A stretch of DNA of 64,000 bases. Origin: Streptomyces cinereus. GTDB lineage: Bacteria > Pseudomonadota > Gammaproteobacteria > Pseudomonadales > Moraxellaceae. The stretch spans positions 59,712 through 123,711 of the forward strand of contig BMPS01000006.1 in the NCBI GenBank assembly GCA_014647715.1. The letters run 5' to 3'. The translations under genes and the position numbers were made by a program. Below are positions 27,175-36,178 of the stretch, piece by piece (position 1 is the first letter of the stretch; the number at the start of each line of letters is the position of its first letter). The notes below the pieces were generated by a model. The model ran no database searches, was not told the DNA's origin, and saw only the letters and a program-made list of their open reading frames with translations.

Positions 27175-29328
27175 TCATGCGTTAATGTATTTGATGGCAT
27201 CGGGTGTCCAATGGCTGATATATTGCTGCACTTGTGATTTGCGATTTTCATCAGCAATTAGGTACTTAGCAATCGCTTGCGCCACGATTAGCAAGCTTTC
27301 ATCTCTGGCTAGGTCACTGACATAGTAACTATCAAACCCCGTCTGCCGTTTACCCAAAAGCTCCCCTGCACCGCGCAGTTCCAAATCTTTTTGCGCAATC
27401 ACAAAGCCATCATTGCTATCTCGTAGCACATTGAGCCGCTCGATACCCGTTTCTGATAGTGGCGTTTGATAAAGCAATACGCAAAAGCTTTTTTGGGTGC
27501 CACGCCCCACGCGTCCGCGTAGCTGGTGCAATTGCGATAACCCTAATCGCTCAGCATTTTCAATCACCATCAGCGAGGCATTGGGCACATCGACCCCGAC
27601 TTCAATCACGGTGGTAGCCACCAGCAAAGCGGTTTTACCGGCTTTAAAATCCGCCATGACCGCTTGTTTGTCATTGGGTTTCATTTTGCCATGCACCAAA
27701 CCAATGTTGAGATTGAGCCTGTCATTCAAATCGGCATAGGTCGCTTCAGCAGCTTGGGCATCAAGCATGGTAGACTCTTCGACCAGTGGGCACACCCAGT
27801 AAGCTTGTTTGCCTTGCTCGCAGTTGGCAGCGATACGTTCAATCACTTCATCGCGTCGGTCACGGCTTATGGTGACGGTGGTGATGGGGGTACGGTTGGG
27901 CGGCAGTTCATCAATAATGGATGTATCCATATCACCAAATGCACTCATGGCAAGGGTACGCGGTATGGGTGTGGCTGTCATAATCAGCTGATGCGGTGTG
28001 GTATGCGCCAAGCCTTTATCTACTAGCGCCATTCGCTGCTCCACCCCAAAACGGTGCTGCTCATCGATAATCACCAAGCCCAACTTGGCAAAATTGACAT
28101 GTTCTTGAAATAGTGCATGCGTACCGACCACGATTTGCACCTCGTTGTCTTGTACTTGTTGCAAGGCTTTTTCACGCGCTTTGGCTGTTTGTTTGCCCGC
28201 CAGCCAACCCACACCGATGCCAAGCGGTTCAAACCAGTTTTTAAAGTTATTAAGATGTTGCTCCGCCAAAATCTCTGTCGGTGCCATCACCGCCACTTGC
28301 CAGCCGCTATCAAGCGCATAGCATGCCGCCAAAGCTGCTACCAAGGTTTTGCCTGCGCCAACATCGCCTTGCACAAGTCGCAGCATAGGCACTGACGTTG
28401 ACAAATCTTTGACGATTTCCGCCACCACCCGATTTTGGGCATGGGTTGGGGTAAAAGGTAAATTGGCTAACAGGCGATTGGCAAGCGCGCTTGTGGCATC
28501 GCAGCGCGGTGCTTTGTGTTGATAAAGTTGTTGTTTGCGGTATAGTAGACTCAGCTGGTGCGCCAGCATTTCTTCGATAATGAGCCGCTGACAGGTCGGA
28601 TGGCTGCGATTTTTTAATGCCTCTAATACCAACATTTGCTTGTTCAAATCGGTATAAATCGGTGGCTGATGGATAAAACTAATGGCTTCTAGTAAGCTAA
28701 ATTCCCCAAATGGGTTGTGGCTACCTGCCAGTAACGGAAACTGCTTGCTGAGCGCATTTTGTACGATTTGCCACTCAGTGTCACTGATAGTAGCCATCAC
28801 AGGATTGGCTTGTTTAACCGTCTGCAGCGCAAGTCTAATCAAGCTACGCAGTTTATTTTGATGCAAGTTTTTGACCGTTGGATAAACAGGTATCAGCCCT
28901 GTATTGGTCAGGGGTTGATGTCCAGTAATAATTTCATATTCAGGGTGGCTGATTTGGGTACCATACTTACTGATACTGATTTCACCAAAGACACGCAAGG
29001 TATTGCCCACTGCCATGGTTTCGTTCAATCCACGATAGACTTTGAAAAAGCGTAATGTTGTTTGCGCTGTCTTATCTTGCAATGTCACGCTCAGGCCCAT
29101 CTTTTTGTTTTCGACGCGGACAACGGTGCCTTGTAGCAATGCCGATTGTCCATCGACGACATCACACATGTTGACCAGTCGGCTGCGATCTTCATAATCA
29201 CGCGGCAAATGTAGCAACAAATCAAACACGCGCTCAATACCAAGTTGGTCAAGCTGTTCAGCGATTTTGCTACCCACGCCAGCAAGCGCAGTAACAGGGA
29301 GGTTAAAGATGTCAGGTTTTAGCGTCAT
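27175..29328 (-). CDS. recG: ATP-dependent DNA helicase RecG
   Basis: Superfamily 2 helicase that remodels stalled forks and Holliday junctions. At 717 residues it is slightly longer than E. coli RecG (693). The N-terminal wedge/OB domain contains LHLPRDYEDRS and LLQGTVV. The helicase core has Walker A GDVGAGKT (about residue 315), the DExx box IIDEQHRFG (about 415), MTATPIPRTLAMSAFGDMD, and the C-terminal motifs VGVDVPNASLMVIENAERLGLSQLHQLRGRVGRG in order. It diverges from the NYN-LOTUS gene with a 97-bp spacer and ends more than 200 bp before the small gene. Confidence 0.98.
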   Translation of the reverse strand: MTLKPDIFNLPVTALAGVGSKIAEQLDQLGIERVFDLLLHLPRDYEDRSRLVNMCDVVDGQSALLQGTVVRVENKKMGLSVTLQDKTAQTTLRFFKVYRGLNETMAVGNTLRVFGEISISKYGTQISHPEYEIITGHQPLTNTGLIPVYPTVKNLHQNKLRSLIRLALQTVKQANPVMATISDTEWQIVQNALSKQFPLLAGSHNPFGEFSLLEAISFIHQPPIYTDLNKQMLVLEALKNRSHPTCQRLIIEEMLAHQLSLLYRKQQLYQHKAPRCDATSALANRLLANLPFTPTHAQNRVVAEIVKDLSTSVPMLRLVQGDVGAGKTLVAALAACYALDSGWQVAVMAPTEILAEQHLNNFKNWFEPLGIGVGWLAGKQTAKAREKALQQVQDNEVQIVVGTHALFQEHVNFAKLGLVIIDEQHRFGVEQRMALVDKGLAHTTPHQLIMTATPIPRTLAMSAFGDMDTSIIDELPPNRTPITTVTISRDRRDEVIERIAANCEQGKQAYWVCPLVEESTMLDAQAAEATYADLNDRLNLNIGLVHGKMKPNDKQAVMADFKAGKTALLVATTVIEVGVDVPNASLMVIENAERLGLSQLHQLRGRVGRGTQKSFCVLLYQTPLSETGIERLNVLRDSNDGFVIAQKDLELRGAGELLGKRQTGFDSYYVSDLARDESLLIVAQAIAKYLIADENRKSQVQQYISHWTPDAIKYINA

Positions 29329-29425
29329 ATTATAAAGTTAGCTTATCTGCCTATAATAAAAATAGCATGAAAAAACACCAAATTAAGTTAGAATACATAG
29401 CGACACAATTTACGCTTTATAACCG

Positions 29426-30511
29426 ATGAACTCAACAAATTTATCATTTAATAATATTGCTGTTTTGATTGATGGCGATAATATCAATGCAAAAAATATT
29501 GAAAGTATTCTAGCTAAGGTCAGTACCTTTGGCACAATCGCCTGCAAGCGAATTTATGGCGACTTTAAACAAGGCAAACTAACAACTTGGGATGATATAT
29601 CACTGAAGTTATTACTTGAACAAGTGCATATTCCCGCCTATGTTAAAGGTAAAAATGCGACTGATATCGCCTTAGCTATTGATGCCGTTGACTTATCTTA
29701 TCTTGATTACGACTGTTTTTGTATTGTCTCATCAGACAGTGACTTTAGCATATTAGCCAAAAACTTACGTACTAAAGGCAAGAAAGTTTTTGGCTTTGGC
29801 AAATCGACTACTGTAGAGTCGTTTAAAGTCGCTTGCGATGATTATTTTGTAATGGATGATACGATACCGCCAGAGCCAAGCAATAGCGCGACCAAACCAA
29901 CCCCAAGTCAACAATTAACTGATACATCTTTTACTCAAAAGCTGGCTATGAATGAAAGCCCATCTGAGCCGCCTATCGCTCGCGTAATGCCGCAGCAACT
30001 AAAACAAGACACAGCTTTATTAAATGCCTGTCGGCAAAGTATCCAACATCATCGACAAAATAATGGTTGGTCAAATTTTTCCAACGTTGTCAGTTATTTA
30101 AATAGCGATTACCCGAAAATTTCGCCCAAAAATTACGGTTATAGTAAGTGGCGCAGCTTGTTTAATCAGATAGATTTATTTGAAACCCAACTGCAAAACA
30201 ATCTATTAATGATTCGGCAAAAACCGAGTCAAAATAAGATAAAAAATCTACCAACCGATGCGACCACGCTAACTCAAGAGCAAAAATTGCTCGATGATAT
30301 TTATGAGATTTTCGCCAAACCCATAATCAAAAAACTATTGACTAAAAACCAAGGTTGGCTACATATGGGACAGTTTGGCAGCGAGCTTAAGAGTAAAGGC
30401 TATAACCCCACTCAATTTGGGGTTAAAAATTTTACCCAATTGGCAGAAAATATTGCCATTTTAAAAGTTAAAAGACAACCCAGTGTCATTATGATTGCTC
30501 TACGTACTTAG
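29426..30511 (+). CDS. NYN (PIN-like) nuclease-fold protein with two C-terminal LOTUS/OST-HTH domains
   Basis: 361 residues. The N-terminal NYN domain (about 8-150) shows the acidic active-site pattern of this PIN-like fold: AVLIDGDNIN (D16, D18), KGKNATDIALAIDAVDL (D80) and IVSSDSDFSILA (D104, D106). A Pro/Ser/Thr-rich linker (about 155-190) follows. Two OST-HTH/LOTUS-like segments come next, one near 200-260 (NGWSNFSNVVSYLNSDYP...GYSKWRSLFNQIDLFE) and one near 290-355 (QGWLHMGQFGSELKSKGY...GVKNFTQLAENIAILKV). LOTUS domains bind RNA, including G-quadruplex RNA, so an RNA-directed nuclease or RNA-binding regulator is a reasonable inference. The patatin-like lipoprotein gene starts 7 bp after its stop. 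Confidence 0.85.
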   Translation: MNSTNLSFNNIAVLIDGDNINAKNIESILAKVSTFGTIACKRIYGDFKQGKLTTWDDISLKLLLEQVHIPAYVKGKNATDIALAIDAVDLSYLDYDCFCIVSSDSDFSILAKNLRTKGKKVFGFGKSTTVESFKVACDDYFVMDDTIPPEPSNSATKPTPSQQLTDTSFTQKLAMNESPSEPPIARVMPQQLKQDTALLNACRQSIQHHRQNNGWSNFSNVVSYLNSDYPKISPKNYGYSKWRSLFNQIDLFETQLQNNLLMIRQKPSQNKIKNLPTDATTLTQEQKLLDDIYEIFAKPIIKKLLTKNQGWLHMGQFGSELKSKGYNPTQFGVKNFTQLAENIAILKVKRQPSVIMIALRT

Positions 30512-30518
30512 GCTTGCT

Positions 30519-31415
30519 ATGAAACCGCTTTCTTTTTTTGCCCTGATAACTACTAGCATTTGTTTTACGGTTACCGCCTGCACCCAAACGCCAGTGATAC
30601 CCACCCAACCTATAAAACCATCTGCTAAACCATCAATAAAACCCAAAATCGCCCTTGTATTAGGCGGTGGCGGTGCCAAAGGTTTTGCCCATGTCGGCGT
30701 CATCAAGGTACTGGAAAAAAATGGCATCACCCCCGACTTAATCGTCGGTACCAGTAGCGGCAGTCTAGTCGGTAGTTTATATGCCAGTGGCAAGTCCGCT
30801 AGCGAACTTGAAAACATCGCAACCCATGTTAGCAATAATGAATTACTCGATTATAGCTGGAGCAAACAAGGCTTTATCGAAGGCATCAAACTACAAAACT
30901 GGGTAAATACCCAAGTCGATAATCAACCGATTGAAAAACTCCCCATCCGTTTTGCCAGTGTCGCCACCGATTTAACCACCAAGCAAAAAGCCGTCTTTGA
31001 TAAAGGCAATACCGGTCTTGCGGTGCGTGCGTCCAGTAGCGTGTATGGCGTTTTTGTACCGCCACGTATCAACAATAAACGCTATGGCGATGGCGGTCTG
31101 ACAAGCCTTGTGCCTGTGCAAACTGCCAAACAGATGGGCGCAGATATTATCATCGCGGTAGATGTTTCAAGCCCGCCAAAAAACAGTCATCCACAAGATT
31201 TTTGGGCGCTACTGGATAAGACATTTGCCGTCATCCCCAATCAAGCAAACGCTGCTGAAATCAAATGGGCGGACGTGGTGATACGCCCAGCCGTTGGTGA
31301 TATTGGCACGACCAATACCGTAGCTAGAGAGGCGACGATAAAAGCAGGGGAAATTGCAACCTTAGCAAAAATCAGCGATATTGAGCAAAAAATCGGCAAG
31401 TTTCAAAAATTGTAA
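30519..31415 (+). CDS. Patatin-like phospholipase, predicted lipoprotein (RssA-like)
   Basis: Serine acyl-hydrolase with a Ser-Asp dyad, 298 residues. A signal peptide ends in VTAC, a lipobox with Cys21, so a membrane-attached lipoprotein is likely. A Pro/Lys-rich spacer precedes the patatin domain: oxyanion-hole GGGGAKG (49-55), nucleophile motif GTSSG (Ser79), and the DGG motif in YGDGGLTSLVP. It starts 7 bp after the NYN-LOTUS stop with TAGG upstream, so co-transcription is very likely. An ATG-less extension further upstream would overlap the previous gene and destroy the signal peptide, so this start is preferred. Substrate unknown. Confidence 0.9.
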   Translation: MKPLSFFALITTSICFTVTACTQTPVIPTQPIKPSAKPSIKPKIALVLGGGGAKGFAHVGVIKVLEKNGITPDLIVGTSSGSLVGSLYASGKSASELENIATHVSNNELLDYSWSKQGFIEGIKLQNWVNTQVDNQPIEKLPIRFASVATDLTTKQKAVFDKGNTGLAVRASSSVYGVFVPPRINNKRYGDGGLTSLVPVQTAKQMGADIIIAVDVSSPPKNSHPQDFWALLDKTFAVIPNQANAAEIKWADVVIRPAVGDIGTTNTVAREATIKAGEIATLAKISDIEQKIGKFQKL

Positions 31416-31417
31416 AT

Positions 31418-31448
31418 AAAAAAACCGCTCATTCAATTGAGCGGTTTT
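31418..31448. terminator. Bidirectional terminator after the patatin gene
   Basis: AAAACCGCTCA-TTCAAT-TGAGCGGTTTT, a perfect 11-bp stem, between two convergent genes. Confidence 0.93.
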
Positions 31449-31480
31449 ATGCGTGAGCCCTTCTAGGCATTGAGCGCTTA

Positions 31481-32014
31481 TTATTTTACTTTTAAACGAT
31501 ATTTCACCATCGCTACCTCATTAAGACCCAAACCTGGTACATCCCACTGTATGGCTTTATAGTAAGCCATCGGTAGATTTTGTAGCACGCCATTCATGTT
31601 GGTCTTTAGCGGCATATATTGAAAATTGGCACCGTCCATACTACCAAACGCACGGGTTGGCTCCACATCGCTCGTGCTCACTAATTCCATATTGGCTGGG
31701 ATGTTCATGGTCACTTTCAGGTTGCGGATACGGTCAGGGCTGTTATTGGTTAAGTAGCCGCGATACTCTACGACGTTGCCTGATGCAAGGCGCGTTTGTG
31801 CATTGACGGGGCTTAATACTTCTTGACCTTGTGGATCCTGACCAACCACAGAGGCTAAAATGCGGGTTTGAACTTGACCAGCAGCGGGGGCTGAGATAGG
31901 TGCTGCTTGACTATTATCAACAGGGTCTAATGCCACCGTTGGTAGCACAGCCATTGCGGTGGCTGATGCGCCAAGTGAGGCGGTCATTAGCGCGAATACT
32001 GAAAGCTTTTGCAT
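31481..32014 (-). CDS. Secreted protein with DUF11/conserved-repeat-like beta domain
   Basis: 177 residues with a clear signal peptide (MQKLSVFALMTASLGASATAM, cleavage after AMA). The mature part has an Ala/Pro-rich start and then a beta-rich domain: GNVVEYRGYLTNNSPDRIRNLKVTMNIPANMELV and a final ...NEVAMVKYRLKVK. This arrangement (a phrase on unrelated 'terms', then 'NIP.g.. v') is that of DUF11-type immunoglobulin-like repeats in secreted proteins. Function unknown, periplasmic by prediction. The gene is alone on the minus strand, between a terminator and a 381-bp spacer shared with argA. Confidence 0.75.
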   Translation of the reverse strand: MQKLSVFALMTASLGASATAMAVLPTVALDPVDNSQAAPISAPAAGQVQTRILASVVGQDPQGQEVLSPVNAQTRLASGNVVEYRGYLTNNSPDRIRNLKVTMNIPANMELVSTSDVEPTRAFGSMDGANFQYMPLKTNMNGVLQNLPMAYYKAIQWDVPGLGLNEVAMVKYRLKVK

Positions 32015-32395
32015 GAATATTCTCCATTAAATCATGATTTTCAAATGTTCAAAATTGTTGTGTCAGCGGGTGTTAGCGTATTCTCTTTTTTTGGCAGGTT
32101 AGCATACACCGCTGATTGGATGGTCAAATAGGTTAAGGCTCGACTATAGATTAGCATAACAAACTTTACAATTTAACTCACTAGCAAGTTGAAAGTTGCG
32201 GGATGAATTTACTAAATACAAACAGCGCAGCCAAAATCAGTAAGATTAACTATTGTATTTTGTAAGGTTTATTGATAGCCTTATCGTTAGTCTCTTAGCG
32301 ACATATCGCAATCACGCCGTTAAACTTACATGTATGTTTAATTAAAAGAGACAAAAACTTTATCGTGCGCTGTTTGTACGTCTACTTTTTTTATC
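32015..32395. other. Divergent spacer between the secreted-protein gene and argA
   Basis: About 380 bp, AT-rich, containing the near-palindrome at 32321-32340. No gene or RNA recognised. An Arg box matching the usual ArgR consensus was not found. Confidence 0.4.
32321..32340. promoter_or_regulatory. 20-bp near-palindrome upstream of argA
   Basis: TAAACTTACATGTATGTTTA is symmetric at 18 of 20 positions and lies 56 bp before the argA start. It has the size of a dimeric repressor site. The binder is unknown. Confidence 0.35.
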
Positions 32396-33874
32396 ATGTC
32401 TACTGTTATCATGCCAACTTCAACCGACACTTCAGCAAGTTTTACCCAGGGCAATGCACCGCTTGCCGATGGCGAAACGATGACTGATAATAACCCTATA
32501 CTTGCCTATCACGCTATGATTGATTTACCCAATACTGCCCAACAAAATGCCGCTGCCACAACCCCTGCTTATGTTACCCCGCCCTATGTATTATGGTTTC
32601 GTAACTTTGCGCCCTATATCAACACCCATCGTGGCAAGACCTTTGTCATTATGTTCAACGGCGAAGCGGTCAATCACGACAATTTTAGCCATTTGATTCA
32701 TGATTTTGCGCTGCTGCATAGTCTTGGCATTAAGCTCGTGCTCGTCCACGGTGCGCGTCCGCAAATTGATGCCAATCTTGCTGAGAACCATATCGAAACA
32801 CCGATGGCAGATGATGTGCGCATCACTACAAAAGAAGCCATGCCGTACATCCTAAAAGCCGTTGGCTCAATTCGTCTACAAATTGAAGCGCAGCTATCGA
32901 TGGGACTTGCCAACTCGCCGATGTATGGCTCTCGTATTGATGCAATCTCAGGCAACTTCGTCACCGCCCGTCCTTACGGTATCCGTAATGGCATCGATTA
33001 TCAATTTACTGGCGAAGTCCGCGCGATTGATGCCGAAGCCATCCACAACAATTTAATCCATGACCATGTGGTGATTTTGGGTAGTATGGGCTATTCTGCA
33101 ACAGGCGAAGTGTTTAACCTGTTGGCTGAAGATGTGGCGCTACAAGCCGCAATTAGCCTAAAAGCGGATAAATTAATTTTCTTGGGTGAGCAAACAGGTA
33201 TCTATAAAGATGGCACTCACCTGCTTAAAGAAATGATTCCGCATGAAGTGACACGCTTCTTACGGGATGTTCCTGAAAACTCAGAAATCGCGCGTTTCTT
33301 ACGGGCAGCCAGCGATGCCTGTCAATACGGCATCCACCGTACCCATATTATCTCCTATGCCAAAGATGGCGCACTGCTTGAAGAGTTATTTACCCGTGAT
33401 GGCTCAGGGACGCTAATCTCCCATGACCCGTATGAAGAAATTCGCCGTGCCGATATCGACGATGTGGTAGGTTTGATTGAACTACTAGAGCCACTCGAAG
33501 AACAAGGTATTTTGGTCCGTCGTTCGCGTGAGCGTTTAGAGAGCGATATCGAAAACTTTAGCGTGATTGAGCGTGATGGTATGGTGCTAGGCTGCGCGGC
33601 TTTATACCCACTCAACGACCAAGCCGCGGAAGTGGCTTGTGTGGCTGTCCATCCCGATTATCGCAATGGTAGCCGTGGCGCAGATTTAATAGCATTCTTA
33701 GAGCAACAAGCGCGTAGCCGCGGCATCCATGAACTGTATGTCTTGACTACTCGCACCGCGCATTGGTTTGTCGAGCATGGGTTTATGGAAGTCCCTGCTG
33801 AATCGCTACCGGCTGACCGCTATGCCTTTTATGACAATACCCGCAATTCTAAAGTATTAAAAAAGGTGCTTTAA
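32396..33874 (+). CDS. argA: Amino-acid N-acetyltransferase (N-acetylglutamate synthase)
   Basis: First step of arginine synthesis: acetyl-CoA plus glutamate. At 492 residues it is longer than E. coli ArgA (443) because of a 60-residue Thr/Ala-rich N-terminal tail. The amino-acid-kinase-like domain begins at YVLWFRNFAPYINTHRGKTF and continues with FALLHSLGIKLVLVHGARPQI and GSMGYSATGEVFNLLAEDVA. The GNAT domain occupies about residues 340-490 (ADIDDVVGLIELLEPLEEQGILVRRSRE, CVAVHPDYRNGSRGADLI, LTTRTAHWFVEHGF). The start codon has no clear ribosome-binding site; in-frame ATGs at 32411 and 32480 are alternatives. It ends at a terminator. Confidence 0.95.
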   Translation: MSTVIMPTSTDTSASFTQGNAPLADGETMTDNNPILAYHAMIDLPNTAQQNAAATTPAYVTPPYVLWFRNFAPYINTHRGKTFVIMFNGEAVNHDNFSHLIHDFALLHSLGIKLVLVHGARPQIDANLAENHIETPMADDVRITTKEAMPYILKAVGSIRLQIEAQLSMGLANSPMYGSRIDAISGNFVTARPYGIRNGIDYQFTGEVRAIDAEAIHNNLIHDHVVILGSMGYSATGEVFNLLAEDVALQAAISLKADKLIFLGEQTGIYKDGTHLLKEMIPHEVTRFLRDVPENSEIARFLRAASDACQYGIHRTHIISYAKDGALLEELFTRDGSGTLISHDPYEEIRRADIDDVVGLIELLEPLEEQGILVRRSRERLESDIENFSVIERDGMVLGCAALYPLNDQAAEVACVAVHPDYRNGSRGADLIAFLEQQARSRGIHELYVLTTRTAHWFVEHGFMEVPAESLPADRYAFYDNTRNSKVLKKVL

Positions 33875-33899
33875 AGGTACGCTTTTCAAGCCCTCATAT

Positions 33900-33933
33900 A
33901 AAAAACGCTCAATAAGAATATGAGCGTTTTTTT
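33900..33933. terminator. Terminator after argA
   Basis: AAAAAACGCTCA and TGAGCGTTTTTTT pair across a 9-nt loop, between convergent argA and an FKBP gene. Confidence 0.92.
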
Positions 33934-33971
33934 ATAGCCAAATGGGCGAAAACTTTAAGATGGGAAAAAAC

Positions 33972-34766
33972 TTAAATTTTGACGGGTTGGGTCACGGGTG
34001 GATTGACTTGTAGCAGCTCAATATCAAAAATCAACACGCTGTTGGGCTCGATATCGGCATTGCCTGCTTCGCCATACCCCAAATTAGCGGGAACAAACAG
34101 ACGGTATTTACCCCCTTCTTTCATCAACTGTAGCCCTTCTGTCCAACCTTTAATCACTTGATTGAGTGGGAAAGTCACAGGTTCGCCACGTTTATAAGAG
34201 CTGTCAAAAATCGTACCGTCAATCAAGCGACCTTCGTAGTGGACTTTGACCTTGTCCGTTGCTTTAGGCGATTTGCCTCTCCCTTGTGTTAGCACTTGGT
34301 ATTGTAGACCCGACGCGGTAGTCTTCACGCCTGATTTTTTGCCGTTTTGTAGTAAGAACTGTTTACCTTCTGCCGCATTGCTAGCTGCTAATGCTTGTAC
34401 TTCTTTGGCATAGGCAATTTCTTTGTTTTTTTGATAGTCTAGCAATACTTTTTGCATTTGTTTTTTGTCAAGATTGGGCGACTGCGCTGAGTATGCATCT
34501 CGAAATCCCTGAAAAAACGCATCCAGATTTAAGTCATCAATACTGTCTTTGTTGCTCTCACCCATCAGATAGCCAAAACTATAGCCGACTTGTGCCAATG
34601 CTGGGCTAGTTGCCGTCACTGTTGATTTTGGTACATAAACAGAGGATGCAACTTTGTTTGTGCCAGTGCTGACCGGTGCGGCATTTGCACTGATTGACGT
34701 AACCGCTAACAGCATGCCAGTAGCGATGCCAGTCACTAAACTTACTTTTTTATATGCTAAAATCAT
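33972..34766 (-). CDS. FKBP-type peptidyl-prolyl cis-trans isomerase, exported (FkpA/Mip-like)
   Basis: Periplasmic folding catalyst. From the ATG at 34766, which has AAGGAA at good spacing, the product has 264 residues and a signal peptide ending ANA|APV (about residue 29). An open frame runs 66 codons further upstream, but that part has no signal-peptide character. The N-terminal dimerisation domain (about 50-140) starts with AQVGYSFGYLMGES. The C-terminal FKBP domain has the active-site pattern VKVHYEGRLIDGTIFDSSYKRG, FPLNQVIKGWTEGLQLMKEG and the closing PNSVLIFDIELL. It is the downstream member of a tandem pair with a close paralogue, 100 bp apart. Confidence 0.92.
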   Translation of the reverse strand: MILAYKKVSLVTGIATGMLLAVTSISANAAPVSTGTNKVASSVYVPKSTVTATSPALAQVGYSFGYLMGESNKDSIDDLNLDAFFQGFRDAYSAQSPNLDKKQMQKVLLDYQKNKEIAYAKEVQALAASNAAEGKQFLLQNGKKSGVKTTASGLQYQVLTQGRGKSPKATDKVKVHYEGRLIDGTIFDSSYKRGEPVTFPLNQVIKGWTEGLQLMKEGGKYRLFVPANLGYGEAGNADIEPNSVLIFDIELLQVNPPVTQPVKI

Positions 34767-34866
34767 TGGGATGTTCCTTTGCCATCGTGCCGATGAGTAG
34801 GGCGAGCGAATTCGATAGTTGCGCTTGCCCAGCTGATTGAGACCACCTATCTGACGCCAACCCCAC

Positions 34867-35721
34867 CTATTTAGCAGATTGGGCAGGTTGAGAAGCTGAC
34901 TGCATGGATTCAATTTGTTGTTGTAGTTGAGCTTGGATATCTGCTGCGGCAGGCTGTGCAGCATCAGCCGGTGGATTGACTTTTAGCAAATCAACATCAA
35001 AAATGAGCACACTATTTGGCTCAATCCCACCTTGAGGGGCGCCTTGCTCACCGTAAGCAAGTTTTGATGGAATGTAGAAGCGATATTTGCCGCCTTCTTT
35101 CATCAATTGTAAACCTTCAGTCCACCCTGGGATAACTTGGTTAAGCGGGAATACCGCAGGCTCGCCGCCATGCTGTGCGGTGCTATCAAACACGTTACCG
35201 TCTAATAATTTACCTTCGTATTGTACGGCTACGATATCTGTGGCTTTTGGCTGTGCGCCGGTACCTTCTTTGAGCACTTCATACTGCAAGCCAGACGCGG
35301 TCGTTTTGACACCCGCTTTTTTAGCATTTTGCGCTAAGAAAGCCTCGCCTTTGGCTTGGTTGTCTTGTAGGCGTTTTTGGATTTGATTTTGCTCATAGGT
35401 TTGTACCGCTTTAATCATTTCTTCACGGGTCATGGTCGATTCTTTACCATTAAAACCGTCATTGATACCTTGATTGATATCAGCAGGATTGAGGTCTTTG
35501 GCGTCTTTTTTGATGTTTTGACCCATCATATAACCTAGGCTATAACCTACCTTTGCCACTTCACTGCTTTGGGCATTGATAGCGGATGAATTACTAGCCA
35601 ACTGACGGCTACCGATGGCGGCTACTTGTGGGTCATTGCCAAAACTTTTGATAAAAACGGGTGATAATGCCAAAGCACCTAACACAACTGCTACCAATAC
35701 GGGAACTGTATTATTGCTCAT
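34867..35721 (-). CDS. FKBP-type peptidyl-prolyl cis-trans isomerase, paralogue of its neighbour
   Basis: 284 residues with the same layout as the next gene. The N-terminal hydrophobic segment (VPVLVAVVLGALALSPVFI) is a signal or signal-anchor without an obvious cleavage site. The dimerisation domain begins AKVGYSLGYMMGQN, and the FKBP core includes VAVQYEGKLLDGNVFDSTAQHGG, FPLNQVIPGWTEGLQLMKEG and PNSVLIFDVDLLKVN. A Gln/Ala/Ser-rich tail of about 30 residues is added. Identical stretches with the paralogue (KKAGVKTTASGLQY-like, NQVI.GWTEGLQLMKEGGKYR) show a duplication, now diverged. It is probably the first gene of a two-gene transcript. Confidence 0.93.
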   Translation of the reverse strand: MSNNTVPVLVAVVLGALALSPVFIKSFGNDPQVAAIGSRQLASNSSAINAQSSEVAKVGYSLGYMMGQNIKKDAKDLNPADINQGINDGFNGKESTMTREEMIKAVQTYEQNQIQKRLQDNQAKGEAFLAQNAKKAGVKTTASGLQYEVLKEGTGAQPKATDIVAVQYEGKLLDGNVFDSTAQHGGEPAVFPLNQVIPGWTEGLQLMKEGGKYRFYIPSKLAYGEQGAPQGGIEPNSVLIFDVDLLKVNPPADAAQPAAADIQAQLQQQIESMQSASQPAQSAK

Positions 35722-36178
35722 AAAATTTCCTATCTGATATGTCCAATTAAGGTCTAATAACGACTAAAAAATCGTCTCAAAATTGTAGCTATCATAGCAG
35801 AAATAATTTGTAAAACCTATGACATCGTGAGGTGACCGTATGGCCAAACAAAAAATTGGGCAATAGTAAAACTATGTTTACATTAATACAATTTTCTTAA
35901 CAATTTAGGGGTAAAAAGGGTTGAAACGCAACTTTTTTACACTGTCATCTTGTTGAGCTTCAATGCTACAGTAACATTTGCAAACACTTGAAAGTTATTT
36001 GTAGCACTTTATTTAATTAAACATACACACAACAATGATAATTATAAGCACGACATTGGCTTAGCTAGACCGAGGATAGACAAACAATAGTATGGAGTAG
36101 CATATAGCTGGTAATTTTCGAGTATTTAAAAACTTTTATCAACCACATCAATAATATAACCAAATTGTAGGAGGCACA
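35722..36178. other. Divergent AT-rich spacer between the FKBP pair and the CmpX-like channel
   Basis: About 457 bp. The end next to the channel gene carries an ideal ribosome-binding site (TAGGAGG). No convincing promoter motif, gene or RNA could be singled out; an 8-codon open frame at 35840 was rejected. Confidence 0.4.

Noticed and set aside
35840..35866. Eight-codon frame (MAKQKIGQ) with GAGGTG upstream
   Set aside because: Too short to support, and no link to a downstream gene.
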